A stretch of 58,655 nt of DNA, from the NCBI GenBank assembly GCA_026982395.1, contig JALSHD010000125.1, positions 1 to 58,655 of the forward strand. Direction: 5' to 3'. This document shows, piece after piece, positions 8,527 through 17,548 of this stretch. Made by a program: the position numbers and the translations under genes. Numbering within the stretch: the first letter of the stretch is position 1; every line of letters starts with the position of its first letter. The notes beneath the pieces are model-generated. The model saw only the letters and a program-made list of their open reading frames with translations. It searched no databases and was not told the DNA's origin. This DNA comes from Chromatiales bacterium (lineage in GTDB: Bacteria; Pseudomonadota; Gammaproteobacteria; Thiohalospirales; Thiohalospiraceae).

Positions 8527-9423
8527 TCAACGTGTCTGTAGCTGATTGTTGCTTTCAAATACCCAGGTGCGGGTGATATGCAGCACATCAAAATCTCTGC
8601 GGATATGCTCGGGAAATGGTGCAAAAGGTGCGGCCAGGGTAACAATGCGAATGGCGGCGTCGTCGAGAATTTTATGCCCGGATGAGCGCAACAGGTCAAT
8701 GCGTTTTACACTGCCATCGGAGTTGATGACTACATCCAGCAGCAGTCGTCCGTAGATCTGGCGGTTTTTCGCCTCATCCGGATAGTTGAGGTTGCCGATG
8801 CGCTCTACCTTGGAGCGCCAGGAGTCCATGTAAGCGGCGTATTTGTACTCCCGGGTGTTTGCGTTCAGGTGTTTCTCACGCGGCAGTTTGGCCAGTGTCT
8901 CCTTGAGCTGACGGATCTCGGCGTCGAGACTGGCCACCTCCTTGCTGCTCTCTATCAGCTTGTCGGCAGTGACCTGCTCCGGCCGGGAGGGGGTTTCCCT
9001 TTTTTCATCGAGCTCGGGAATGGCCCGTTCGGACTGCTCGGCGGTAATCATCTTCATTGTCGGCAGGGGATCGGACTGTGTCTGTGGGGACGCGGCCTGC
9101 TGAGTGCTTGGGGCGTCTCCCTGTTTTGGAACCGGCAGCGGGTTGAAGTTCTGGCTGGACGGACGAACCTTTTCCGGTGTGTTGCCACCACCGCGCTGAT
9201 TGGCTTGCGCCAGATAATCGGCATCTTCCGGAGCCTCGTCACTGCGGCTGTGTACCAGAGTAATCTCCATGGTGGGCAGTGGACTCTCTTCCGGAAAGGT
9301 AAGCATTTCCAGATCGAAAGAGAGACCCAGAATAAAGATCAGGTGTAGCGCAACGGCCAGGAACAGCGTCAGGCCAAGCCGGTCGATGGCGGTTATTGAT
9401 GTCGATGAAGTACGAGCTGTCAT
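8527..9423 (-). CDS. tonB: TonB-family energy transducer
   Basis: A 298-residue inner-membrane anchored periplasmic protein. It has an N-terminal transmembrane helix at about residues 13-35, a polar Pro/Gln-rich linker, a coiled coil around residues 140-180 (EVASLDAEIRQLKETLAKL), and a C-terminal TonB domain (YGRLLLDVVINSDGSVKRI) that would contact outer-membrane receptors. The ATG at 9423 is coupled to the upstream stop by ATGA; a longer reading frame upstream is only overlap with the neighbour. No exbB/exbD is adjacent. The position corresponds to tonB3 of Pseudomonas, which is linked to twitching motility. Confidence 0.88.
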   Translation of the reverse strand: MTARTSSTSITAIDRLGLTLFLAVALHLIFILGLSFDLEMLTFPEESPLPTMEITLVHSRSDEAPEDADYLAQANQRGGGNTPEKVRPSSQNFNPLPVPKQGDAPSTQQAASPQTQSDPLPTMKMITAEQSERAIPELDEKRETPSRPEQVTADKLIESSKEVASLDAEIRQLKETLAKLPREKHLNANTREYKYAAYMDSWRSKVERIGNLNYPDEAKNRQIYGRLLLDVVINSDGSVKRIDLLRSSGHKILDDAAIRIVTLAAPFAPFPEHIRRDFDVLHITRTWVFESNNQLQTR

Positions 9424-9923
9424 TGGATATGTTTTAACATTGCTGCCACAATTATACCGCTCACCACACCGAATACCACTGCGGCAGTCATCAATATTGG
9501 AAATAGATGAAGCAGTGCCGGATGGGGAATAAACAACCAGTAGGCGGCGGTGAACTGGCCGGCCATGTGCGCCATGGCGGCCAGCACGCTGTAGCCGACT
9601 GGCCCGAAGCTTTGCCCGGGAACGAGCCTCGCCAGACCGAGAATCAGCAGACTGGCCAGGGCGCCGGTGAAGCTCAGCGCAAAAGTGGGGGAGAGAAAGG
9701 TTCCCAGCAGCAGGCTGCCGGCCAGCACCCGTAACATCAGCACCCAGGCTGCGGTGCGCAGCCCGTATATGCACAGCGCCGCGATAGTCACGATATTGGC
9801 CAGGCCCGGCTTGATGCCCGGTAACGGGCTGGGCAGTGCGCTTTCGGCAATATGGATGGTGATGGCCAGCGCTGCGAGCAGGGCGATGCGGTGGTCTTCG
9901 GTTGTGGTAGTGAGTGTGGTCAC
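9420..9923 (-). CDS. Gx transporter family membrane protein
   Basis: A 167-residue protein with about five transmembrane helices. The start IALLAALAITIHIAESALP and the PGIKPGLANIVT motif are typical of the Gx transporter family (often annotated heptaprenyl diphosphate synthase component I). Homologues occur beside ApbE and NusG domain II proteins in flavin-based extracytosolic redox gene sets. The start is GTG at 9923, about 15 bases from the end of a small MITE-like element, so the element now separates it from its upstream partner. Confidence 0.82.
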   Translation of the reverse strand: MTTLTTTTEDHRIALLAALAITIHIAESALPSPLPGIKPGLANIVTIAALCIYGLRTAAWVLMLRVLAGSLLLGTFLSPTFALSFTGALASLLILGLARLVPGQSFGPVGYSVLAAMAHMAGQFTAAYWLFIPHPALLHLFPILMTAAVVFGVVSGIIVAAMLKHIQ

Positions 9924-9938
9924 GGGCTCTCAGCTAAA

Positions 9939-10068
9939 GGGTAGCTCTAAAAATAGTGATTTTTCCGCGATAGCGGTGTCAGTTTCGTGCTCGAATTCTT
10001 CATGCACTGCGGTTATGTACACGGGGCTTCCTTGCGCTCGCAAAAAAACACTACTTTCAGAGGTGCCC
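9939..10068. mobile_element. MITE-like element with terminal inverted repeats
   Basis: A 130-base non-coding insertion. The left end GGGTAGCTCTAAAAATAGTG (9939-9958) matches the inverted right end GGGCACCTCTGAAAGTAGTG (10068 back to 10049) at 16 of 20 bases, and both continue into T-runs. Both subterminal regions hold short hairpins (CCGC-gata-GCGG at 9965-9976; TTGCG-CT-CGCAA at 10032-10043). TAAA flanks both sides (9935-9938 and 10069-10072), consistent with a target duplication. The ends recall IS5-type elements. Removing the element plus one TAAA would leave about 19 bases between the two flanking genes, as expected for this tight array. Confidence 0.72.
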
Positions 10069-10076
10069 TAAATGGT

Positions 10077-10454
10077 TCAGTAGTTGAATGTATCATACCG
10101 GGCTGTTCCGCCAGTGACCTGCAGGGCGATCCGGTTGGGCAGGCAGGCGGTGAATTCACCGCTGTGATAGTGCCAGCCGCTATGAACGCACTGTTGTCCC
10201 TGACAGGGTGAACTGATGAAACGAACTCCGCCATCCGCTATTTTCAGTATGCTGGGGCCGATGGTGCCCTGGATTGTCAGGGTTTGATCCTGCTTCAGGG
10301 AGATGGCTGGCAGCTCCTTGCCATCGACCATGATATGAACCTCATCGCCTGCGCCGCCATCACTGCCCCAGAAGGTGGCGTAGAGCCAGGGCAGCAAGGC
10401 GATGGCGGTTATGATAACCAGCCAGTCTGCATGGGTGATGAGTTGGGATCTCAT
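10077..10454 (-). CDS. NusG domain II-containing protein
   Basis: A 125-residue protein with one N-terminal transmembrane helix (about residues 10-29) and a small extracytosolic NusG domain II. The cysteines in SSPCQGQQCVHSGW and ACLPN are characteristic of this group. Known neighbours are ApbE and Gx transporter proteins, as here, and a role in flavin or redox protein maturation outside the cytoplasm is inferred from that. Its start overlaps the apbE stop by ATGA. Confidence 0.82.
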   Translation of the reverse strand: MRSQLITHADWLVIITAIALLPWLYATFWGSDGGAGDEVHIMVDGKELPAISLKQDQTLTIQGTIGPSILKIADGGVRFISSPCQGQQCVHSGWHYHSGEFTACLPNRIALQVTGGTARYDTFNY

Positions 10455-11497
10455 AACTTTTTGCTGAGAACAACCTCCGGTTTGTCCGCCACCTCAAAGT
10501 GAACACGCCGGGCCATGGCGGGGTTCATGTAAATTACCCCTTTATCGTCCACCAGCATCACATATTTAATGTTCATGTTCCGGGCGGTTTCGTACCATTC
10601 GCGGGGACCGGCAACAAACAGTGCAGTGGCTGCCGCATCGGCTTCGGCCGCATTGTTGTGGATGACGGTGACAGAGGTAACTCCCCGGGCCGGGTAGCCG
10701 GTGCGGGGATCGAGTATGTGATGATAACGTTCCCCATCATATTGATAGAAGCGCTCATAGTCACCGGAGGTAAATACGCTTTCATCGTCCTCCAGCTCGA
10801 TAGCGGCCAGCACCCCCGGTTGACGCGGATTGCGAATACCTATCCGCCACGGGCGGTCACCGTGCCTGCCGATGGCGCGCAGATCACCACCGGCATTGAT
10901 GATGACATTCTTTATGCCGGATGCAATCAATCTCTCGATGATGCGATCGATGGCGTAGCCCTTTGCAAAGGCGCCCAGATCCAGCTGTACGGCGGGATTG
11001 CTGGAGCGCAGCCGCTGTCCATCAATGGTGATCGCATCCATCCCGGGTTTCAGCGCTACCAGCCGGGTGATGGCTGCGGGCTCCGGGGGCGGTCCGGAGG
11101 GGAGGATGTCACTGTGGAATCCCCACAGTGCGACCAGCTGCCCGAGGGCTGGGTTGAACAGGCCGTTGCTGCGCTGGTAGAGCTGTTTTGCCTGGCTGAT
11201 CAGCGGTAGTAGACCGGCGGGACAGCTAAACCATTCCCCGGTCCGGAGTTGCTGGTTGGTTTCGGTCAGCAGCCCCGGTTGCCAGGCATGCCAGGCATTA
11301 TGCATGGTCTGGAGCTCTTCATGAATGATCCGTTCGGCATTCTCGATCTGTTCTGGTGTGGCGTCCCACAGGCTGATGTCTACCAGGGTGCCAAAGCTGA
11401 ATAGTTGGGCGTGGTGCAGCTCGGCGCGGCTGCAGGCAGCAAGCAGCACCGTTACGGCCAGTATTGCGACTGCAGCGATCTTCCCGCGGTGAATCAT
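10451..11497 (-). CDS. apbE: FAD:protein FMN transferase (lipoprotein)
   Basis: A 348-residue ApbE enzyme that transfers FMN from FAD onto Thr/Ser of extracytosolic redox proteins. A lipoprotein signal (AVTVLLAAC, Cys22) predicts membrane attachment in the periplasm. Diagnostic segments are SFGTLVDISLWD, LDLGAFAKGYAIDRI, INAGGDLRAIG and HHILDPRTGYPA. The ATG at 11497 overlaps the gshB stop by ATGA; longer in-frame starts lie inside gshB and are less likely. The target flavoprotein (RnfG/NqrC-like) is not in this window. Confidence 0.93.
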   Translation of the reverse strand: MIHRGKIAAVAILAVTVLLAACSRAELHHAQLFSFGTLVDISLWDATPEQIENAERIIHEELQTMHNAWHAWQPGLLTETNQQLRTGEWFSCPAGLLPLISQAKQLYQRSNGLFNPALGQLVALWGFHSDILPSGPPPEPAAITRLVALKPGMDAITIDGQRLRSSNPAVQLDLGAFAKGYAIDRIIERLIASGIKNVIINAGGDLRAIGRHGDRPWRIGIRNPRQPGVLAAIELEDDESVFTSGDYERFYQYDGERYHHILDPRTGYPARGVTSVTVIHNNAAEADAAATALFVAGPREWYETARNMNIKYVMLVDDKGVIYMNPAMARRVHFEVADKPEVVLSKKL

Positions 11498-12441
11498 GTC
11501 AGTTTTTCTGCGATACAGTCCATCAGTTGTTCTCCGATAGAGAGTCCAAACTGCTGGTCGAGTTCCCTGACGCCGGTGGGACTGGTGACATTTATTTCGG
11601 TGAGGAAGTCGCCGATGATATCCAGACCAACAAACATCAGTCCCTTGTCGCGCAGCGTTGGCCCCACCTGTTGGCATATCCAGTAGTCCCGTTTGGTCAG
11701 TCCCTGTCCCACTCCGGTGCCACCGGTGGCCAGGTTGGCGCGGGTCTCGCCGGCAGCAGGGATGCGCGCCAGGGCATAAGGCACCGGCTCACCATCGATG
11801 AGCAGAACACGCTTGTCTCCCTGCCGGATCTCCGGGAGGTAGCGCTGTGCCATGGTGTAACGCCGTTCATGTCGGGTAAGGGTCTCCAGGACGACATTGA
11901 TGTTGGGATCTCCTGCCTGCAAGCGAAAGATTGAGGCACCGCCCATGCCATCCAGGGGTTTGAGGATGGTGTCACCCTGTTCGGCAATAAACTCCCGCAG
12001 CTGTTTGGCGTTGCGTGTTACCAGTGTTGGCGGGGTGCAGTGCGGAAACCAGGCGGTAAACAGTTTTTCATTGGCATCGCGCAGGCTCTGTGGCCGGTTT
12101 ACCACCAGCAATCCCTTCCGTTCGGCTTGTTCCAGCAGGTAGGTGGCATAGATGTACTCCATGTCAAAGGGCGGATCCTTGCGCATCAACACCACATCCA
12201 GTTCGGCCAGGGGCGCAATCCATTCATGCTGAAGGTCAAACCAGTGGCGGGTGTCATCATGGACGCGGATGGAGCGCATCCGGCCGTATACCTCGCCATC
12301 GCGCAGCCAGAGATCCCCCATCTCCAGATAGTAGAGCTGCCACTCTTTTGCCTGTGCCGCGAGCAGCATTGCCAGCGTGGTGTCCTTGTAGGGTTTGATG
12401 CCGGCAATGGGGTCCATTACCACGCCGATTTTGGTTGTCAT
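11494..12441 (-). CDS. gshB: Glutathione synthetase
   Basis: Adds glycine to gamma-glutamylcysteine in the second step of glutathione synthesis. It is 315 residues, the usual length, with ATP-grasp features: MDPIAGIKPYKDTTLAML at the N-terminus, LKPLDGMGGASIF for nucleotide binding, and GLDIIGDFLTEINVTSPTG for metal and product binding. It lies directly after gshA with an ATGA overlap, so both steps of the pathway are coupled. Confidence 0.96.
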   Translation of the reverse strand: MTTKIGVVMDPIAGIKPYKDTTLAMLLAAQAKEWQLYYLEMGDLWLRDGEVYGRMRSIRVHDDTRHWFDLQHEWIAPLAELDVVLMRKDPPFDMEYIYATYLLEQAERKGLLVVNRPQSLRDANEKLFTAWFPHCTPPTLVTRNAKQLREFIAEQGDTILKPLDGMGGASIFRLQAGDPNINVVLETLTRHERRYTMAQRYLPEIRQGDKRVLLIDGEPVPYALARIPAAGETRANLATGGTGVGQGLTKRDYWICQQVGPTLRDKGLMFVGLDIIGDFLTEINVTSPTGVRELDQQFGLSIGEQLMDCIAEKLT

Positions 12442-13727
12442 GGGATTGCGATCTCCCGGGCGGCAGCAAGCAGGGCCAGCCGGGCAATGACTCCGTAGGC
12501 GTAAAACCGGTTGGGGTTGGCATCCGGCTCCTGACTGGCATCGGGATTGTTGAGTGGTTCGGCGAAAGCCAGCGGTTCAAAGTGCATGCCGGGGGCATTG
12601 AGGTTTTCGTTCGGGCCGCGCCCGGTGTGGACCCGGTAGAATCCGCCCACCACAAAGTGATCTATCATATAGACCACCGGCTCGGCCACCGCTTCGTCAT
12701 CGCCCCAGGTCTCAAAGGTGTAGACCCCCTCCTGAATGATTACCTTGCTGACATCCTGCCCCCCCTTGCCGGCTGACATGCGGGTGCGTTGCTTGCGGTT
12801 CAGTTCGCGCACCTCATCGGCATCGTGGGCGGTCATAACCGCCATACCATAGGTGCCGGCATCGGCTTTCACTACCACAAAGGGCTTTTTGTCGATGCCG
12901 TACTGTTCATACTTCTGCTGAATGGTGCGCAGCAGAATATCCGTGTTGCGTGCCAGGCAATCCTCACCTTCCCGTTTCATGAAATTGATCTCTCCGCAGT
13001 TGCGGAACAGCGGATCAATCAGCCAGGGATCGATCTCCACCCGTTCGGCAAACTCTTTCGCCACCTGGCGATAGTGTTTGAAGTGCTCGGACTTGAGCCG
13101 GTTGCTCCATCCTGAAGTGAGTGGCGGAGCAATGCGTTGCTTGATGTTTTCCAGGATGGGTGGACGGCCACCGGACAGATCGTTGTTGAGAAGTATCAGG
13201 CAGGGGGTGAAATCTGCAACGCCCACCTTGTCACCGGAACGGACTACCGGCTCCAGCAGCAACCGCTTCCCGGAGGAAAGCTCAAACTCCTTGGCGTCAT
13301 CGTCCTCCGCCAGCGTCCCGGTGCGCACCTCGAAACCCGCTTTTGACAGAAGATCCCGCAGTGTAGCGACACTCTCCAGGTAAAAGGTATTGCGGGTGTG
13401 GCTTTCAGAGATGAGCAGCACCCGCACTGCTGTCGGGCAGCTGTGCTCAATGGCCGACTGAAGCGCCTGAATGCAGAGCGGGATAAAGGCGGGATTAAGA
13501 TTATTGAAACCGGCTGGAAACAGATTGGTATCAACCGGCGCCAGCTTGAAACCGGCATTACGCAGATCTACCGAGGCATATACCGGTGCAGGGGAGCGTA
13601 ACCACTCGTTACGGAACCAAGCCTCGATATGAGGCTGGTGCTCCAGAAAATGGGACTCGAGTTGCAGTAGTGGTCCGGAAAGCGCGGTGGTAAGATGAGG
13701 CACCGCAGAAAAGGGGGCTATGCTCAT
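12438..13727 (-). CDS. gshA: Glutamate-cysteine ligase (proteobacterial GshA type)
   Basis: Forms gamma-glutamylcysteine from glutamate and cysteine. The 429-residue protein belongs to the GshA form found in many environmental proteobacteria, not the E. coli form. Typical segments are PVYASVDLRNAGFKLAPVDT, NLFPAGFNNL and KADAGTYGMAVMTAHDADEV. It is the first gene of the long - strand array, so the array's promoter is probably in 13728-13919, back to back with pilG. Confidence 0.9.
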   Translation of the reverse strand: MSIAPFSAVPHLTTALSGPLLQLESHFLEHQPHIEAWFRNEWLRSPAPVYASVDLRNAGFKLAPVDTNLFPAGFNNLNPAFIPLCIQALQSAIEHSCPTAVRVLLISESHTRNTFYLESVATLRDLLSKAGFEVRTGTLAEDDDAKEFELSSGKRLLLEPVVRSGDKVGVADFTPCLILLNNDLSGGRPPILENIKQRIAPPLTSGWSNRLKSEHFKHYRQVAKEFAERVEIDPWLIDPLFRNCGEINFMKREGEDCLARNTDILLRTIQQKYEQYGIDKKPFVVVKADAGTYGMAVMTAHDADEVRELNRKQRTRMSAGKGGQDVSKVIIQEGVYTFETWGDDEAVAEPVVYMIDHFVVGGFYRVHTGRGPNENLNAPGMHFEPLAFAEPLNNPDASQEPDANPNRFYAYGVIARLALLAAAREIAIP

Positions 13728-13837
13728 AAATTTTAGAATCGATGGTATTAGTGTTCTGTTACAGACGGATTTGCCGACTTAAAAAGCGCGTTGCCGATTA
13801 GTTGATGCAGTTCACGATAACGCGGCATATATTGTGC

Positions 13838-13853
13838 ATAATTGGGCAATTAT
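13838..13853. promoter_or_regulatory. Palindrome in the gshA-pilG divergent region
   Basis: ATAATTG-GG-CAATTAT is a perfect 7-base inverted repeat in the middle of the 192-base divergent region between gshA and pilG. A regulator operator serving one or both directions is possible. The regulator is unknown, and I could not assign clear -35/-10 boxes. Confidence 0.35.
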
Positions 13854-13919
13854 ACCATTTGCCGAATCCTGTTGGGATTTGGCAATTCTGACAGTTCAGG
13901 CAACCGTGGATGAGCCAAC

Positions 13920-14342
13920 GTGAATAATACAATCAGTGCTGATATGACCGCAGTAGATAGTTTCGATGGTATGAAGGTGGTTTTGATTGATGACAGCAAG
14001 ACTATTCGCCAGAGTGCGAAAGCATTGCTGGAGGGAGCTGGCTGTGATGTTGTTACAGCATCGGATGGCTTTGAGTCGTTGGTAAAAATCGTGGATCATC
14101 AACCGGATATCATCTTTATCGACATCACCATGCCACGCCTGGACGGGTTTCAAACATGCGCACTGATAAAGCAAAATAGCAAATTCAGACAGGTTCCCGT
14201 CATTATGCTGACCAGCAAGGATGGACTGTTTGATCGGGCCCGAAGCAAGCTGGTTGGAGCAGAACACTATATTACAAAGCCATTTTCACGAGATGAGCTA
14301 TTGGATATATTGGCTCTTTGTGGGAAAAATGTGACTAATTAG
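13920..14342 (+). CDS. pilG: Pilus response regulator PilG
   Basis: Single receiver-domain protein of 140 residues that takes phosphate from ChpA to promote pilus extension. VVLIDDSKTIRQSA holds the acidic pocket, FIDITMPRLDG the phospho-acceptor Asp, and ITKPFSRDEL the conserved Lys. The DSKTIR and CALIK stretches match PilG better than PilH. I chose the GTG at 13920 because GGATGAG (13908-13914) lies five bases upstream; an in-frame ATG at 13944 would give a length closer to Pseudomonas PilG and remains possible. Confidence 0.9.
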   Translation: MNNTISADMTAVDSFDGMKVVLIDDSKTIRQSAKALLEGAGCDVVTASDGFESLVKIVDHQPDIIFIDITMPRLDGFQTCALIKQNSKFRQVPVIMLTSKDGLFDRARSKLVGAEHYITKPFSRDELLDILALCGKNVTN

Positions 14343-14430
14343 GCGCTAGAATACAGGTTTACATGACAGCGTTTTGACGCTGGTGGCGCCAAGTGTATTA
14401 TCATTGGCGGAACGTAATCGTTGTTACTGC

Positions 14431-14439
14431 GGGGGGGGG
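14431..14439 (+). repeat. G9 homopolymer before pilH
   Basis: Nine consecutive G bases end one base before the pilH ATG and occupy the ribosome-binding position. Length change by slippage would alter the spacing or strength of pilH translation. It may be a phase-variable site or a sequencing-sensitive run. Confidence 0.6.
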
Positions 14440-14440
14440 C

Positions 14441-14815
14441 ATGGCGCATATCTTGATTGTGGATGATTCACCGACTGAAGTTCATGTATTCAGAACCATG
14501 CTGGAGAAACATGGTTATTCCGTTTCAGTGGCAACCAGCGGCGAAGAAGGGGTTGAAAAGATACGGGGGGAGAAGCCCGATCTGGTGCTGATGGATATTG
14601 TTATGCCGGGGTTGAATGGTTTTCAGGCGACACGGCAACTGACCAGAGATCCGGAAACTTCCTCAATACCTGTCGTTATTCTCTCAACCAAAGGTCAGGA
14701 GAGCGATCGGGTATGGGGGTTGAGGCAAGGAGCAAAAGACTATCTGACCAAACCGGTAAGGGAAGATCTGCTGGTTGGCAAAATCCATTCGATATTGAGA
14801 GAGCGGCAAGGGTAG
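14441..14815 (+). CDS. pilH: Pilus response regulator PilH
   Basis: A 124-residue CheY-like receiver, thought to act with the retraction side of twitching or as a phosphate sink. AHILIVDDSPTEVHVF supplies the acidic pocket, VLMDIVMPGLNGFQATRQL the acceptor Asp, and YLTKPV the Lys. The ATG at 14441 gives the standard PilH start; the frame remains open 16 codons upstream without support. It is three bases from pilI. Confidence 0.92.
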   Translation: MAHILIVDDSPTEVHVFRTMLEKHGYSVSVATSGEEGVEKIRGEKPDLVLMDIVMPGLNGFQATRQLTRDPETSSIPVVILSTKGQESDRVWGLRQGAKDYLTKPVREDLLVGKIHSILRERQG

Positions 14816-14817
14816 CA

Positions 14818-15366
14818 ATGACCGATTCAGGGATGAATAGCCCGTTTGAATTGCTGGGCAGTATCGACCGTAAAATTCGGGAGCATGCAGCACCACTGCC
14901 GGAGCGACAGACCCGGGCCGGTAGCTGGAAGGGGATTGCATTTCGCCTGAAAGAGTGGCATCTGGTGGCGAAGCAGGGGGTAGTGCGGGAAGTTCTTATT
15001 CCTTCGTGCATAACGCGGGTACCCGGTACCCACCCCTGGGTGATAGGGATTGCCAACGTCCATGGGAATCCTCTTCCCGTAGTTGATTTGGCGGATTTTT
15101 TTTGGGGGGAACGGTTGCCTCCCGGCCAATCCAACCGGGTTTTGCTGGTACGCCAGGGTGAACTGGAGTGTGGTGTGCTGGTTAGTGAAGTAATGGGAAT
15201 CCGCTATTTTCTGTCGCAAGATGAATGCACTCAACCCCACCCGTTCCCTCCTGAGCTAAGCGATTATTTGGCGGGATACAACCGGAATCAAGGAATATTG
15301 TGGGGGGAGTTCAGTATGCAGACGCTGTTGGAAAGCCCGGGGTTCATTGATCTGAGTGCGGGTTGA
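14818..15366 (+). CDS. pilI: CheW-like coupling protein PilI
   Basis: A 182-residue protein linking the receptor PilJ to the kinase ChpA. The CheW fold is visible from about residue 40, with VLIPSCITRVPGTHPWVIG and ANVHGNPLPVVDLADFF. The ATG at 14818 starts two bases after the pilH stop. It is the second gene of this operon with clear Pil-Chp identity beyond the receivers. Confidence 0.9.
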   Translation: MTDSGMNSPFELLGSIDRKIREHAAPLPERQTRAGSWKGIAFRLKEWHLVAKQGVVREVLIPSCITRVPGTHPWVIGIANVHGNPLPVVDLADFFWGERLPPGQSNRVLLVRQGELECGVLVSEVMGIRYFLSQDECTQPHPFPPELSDYLAGYNRNQGILWGEFSMQTLLESPGFIDLSAG

Positions 15367-15468
15367 CTGCCGGATGTATCCGCGAAGCAATCCGGTCAGT
15401 TATACAACATCCCTACTACTCGCTGAGTAGCTACTGATGAATAACATTAAATACGACGGAAATCAGAC

Positions 15469-17514
15469 ATGACAGCGACATATAAAAAAATAAAAATGCA
15501 GCGGGGAGGAGGAGTGATTTTCCTTCTGGTTTTGTTGCTTGGTGCTGTTGCTGCCATGGTAGGTATTTACAGTTATTTCACTGTCCAGACCCGCCATTAT
15601 CAGGAATACAGGAGCCTGTCGGAGATCATGCGTTTCAGTACCCGGCAAATTGATAAATATGTCGAGTTGGCGACTACCGGTGATGTACCGGCGTTCAGCG
15701 CCTTGAAGGAAAATCGCGACCGGTTTGAGCGGGCTATTCTGCAACTGCAGGGTGGAGATGCCGAAACCGGGTTGCCCGCGTTTCCTGACAGTGCCGAAGA
15801 ACTCCTTGAAAAAGTGGCGATACAGTGGCGTAAATACCGCAACAGCGTTGATACGATTCTTGCGTATCAGGATGATATCTACCGGTTGCAAGAGGCGCTG
15901 CAGGCTTTGGAGCAGAGTCTGCCGGAATTAACTTCTGTCAGTGAAGAGATAGCTGCAACCCTGGTGCAGCGTGGAGCCTATGGGGGACAGGTCTATATTG
16001 CCACCAGGCAACTGGCACTGCTGGAGCGGATCAAACAGAACCTGGCCATTATTCCTGTTGGTGGTGATAGCGGCTCTGGAGCCATGGAACGATTTAACAG
16101 CGACCTGGGTCTTTTTGCCAAGGTGGTTAACGGGTTGCTCTCCGGAGATCAATCGATAGGTGTGGTACAGGTGCGGCACAGGAGCATACGCGAGCAGTTG
16201 GAGCAACTCTCTTCGCTGGTTGAAGAGCTTGAGGGCAAAAGACAACTGGTTGAGGAGTCCCTGCCTGTCATCTCTCAGGTGGGGTTGGTTGCCACCAACA
16301 TGAACAGAAGTGCCGAGGATCTGCTGGATGCCATCGGGAAATTTGAAGAAGGGTACGCGGTATTTGACCACAAACTTCAGCGCTGGACCCTATACAACTA
16401 TTTGCTGGGTGCGATTGCACTGCTGTTGTTGATTCTGTTTGCCTTGCAGCTTCGCCGGGAGGATAAGCGCCGCCTTGCGGCCGTTGAAGAGCAGAAGCGG
16501 TTGAGTGAGGAGCAGAACAAACGCAATCAGCAGGCGATTCTACGGCTGCTGGACGAAATGGGGACTCTTGCTGACGGTGATCTTACCGTACAGGCAACAG
16601 TAACCGAGGATATTACCGGAGCTATTGCCGACTCGGTCAACTACGCCGTGGATGCAATGCGTCACCTGGTTCGCTCGATAAACGATACCACGCGGCAGGT
16701 ATCCGGTGCGGCACAGGATGTTCAGAGCACGACACAGCGGCTGGCCATGGACAGCGGTAAACAGGCCGATCAAATTCGTGACTCCGCCGCAGAAATTACC
16801 GGAATGGCCAATGCCATCGAAAAAATATCGGCTGATGCTGCTGTTCTGGCTGAAGAGGCCAAGCATTCGGTCGAGAGCGCAAGCAAAGGGACGAAAGCGG
16901 TGCGCGCCACTGTTCAGGGGATGGAGACCATCCGGGAGCAGATTCAGGAGACTTCCAAACGAATCAAACGCTTGGGAGAGAGTTCGCAGGAGATCGGCAA
17001 TATCGTGGAGCTGATTAATGATATCGCCGAGCAGACCAATATATTGGCGCTCAATGCCTCCCTGCAAGCTGCCATGGCGGGAGAATCAGGGCGCGCTTTT
17101 TCCGTTGTCGCGAGTGAGGTTCAACAGCTGGCGGAGCGCTCTGCCAGTGCTACACGGGATATCGAAACCCTGGTCAGAACCATCCAGGCGGACACCAGTG
17201 AAGCAGCTATCTCCATGGAGCAAAGTACAGAAGGCGTTGTTGCGGGAACCAGGCTGGCAAAAGATGCCGGTGAGTATCTGGAGGATATTGACAGAGTTGC
17301 GCAGCATCTGGCCGAACTGATCCAGAACATCTCCAATGATGCGCGAAAATATGCTGAGTCAGCGAGTGGTGTTTCTGACGGGATGAATGAAATTCAATCA
17401 CTCAGCTTGCTTACTTCTGACGGGTTAAACAAAGCCACGGAGGCAATTGGCCACCTGGCCGAGTCGGTCAATACCCTGAAAAAATCGGTGGCAGGCTTCA
17501 AGCTTCCGCAATAA
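15469..17514 (+). CDS. pilJ: Methyl-accepting pilus chemoreceptor PilJ
   Basis: A 681-residue inner-membrane receptor. TM1 is at about residues 15-37 and TM2 at about 305-327. A periplasmic helical PilJ-type sensor lies between them, followed by HAMP and a cytoplasmic signalling domain. Its hairpin tip reads [22 protein letters not shown]. In Pseudomonas PilJ responds to pilin and surface contact and activates ChpA. No pilK methyltransferase or chpB methylesterase follows in this cluster, so adaptation must differ or use distant genes. Confidence 0.93.
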   Translation: MTATYKKIKMQRGGGVIFLLVLLLGAVAAMVGIYSYFTVQTRHYQEYRSLSEIMRFSTRQIDKYVELATTGDVPAFSALKENRDRFERAILQLQGGDAETGLPAFPDSAEELLEKVAIQWRKYRNSVDTILAYQDDIYRLQEALQALEQSLPELTSVSEEIAATLVQRGAYGGQVYIATRQLALLERIKQNLAIIPVGGDSGSGAMERFNSDLGLFAKVVNGLLSGDQSIGVVQVRHRSIREQLEQLSSLVEELEGKRQLVEESLPVISQVGLVATNMNRSAEDLLDAIGKFEEGYAVFDHKLQRWTLYNYLLGAIALLLLILFALQLRREDKRRLAAVEEQKRLSEEQNKRNQQAILRLLDEMGTLADGDLTVQATVTEDITGAIADSVNYAVDAMRHLVRSINDTTRQVSGAAQDVQSTTQRLAMDSGKQADQIRDSAAEITGMANAIEKISADAAVLAEEAKHSVESASKGTKAVRATVQGMETIREQIQETSKRIKRLGESSQEIGNIVELINDIAEQTNILALNASLQAAMAGESGRAFSVVASEVQQLAERSASATRDIETLVRTIQADTSEAAISMEQSTEGVVAGTRLAKDAGEYLEDIDRVAQHLAELIQNISNDARKYAESASGVSDGMNEIQSLSLLTSDGLNKATEAIGHLAESVNTLKKSVAGFKLPQ

Positions 17515-17548
17515 CGGAAAACAGAAATGGATGCCGGGATGAAACACT

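Noticed and set aside
9424-9774. N-terminal extension of the TonB-family protein
   Set aside because: The added residues are low-complexity translation of the overlapping Gx transporter gene; the ATG at 9423 is coupled to that gene's stop.
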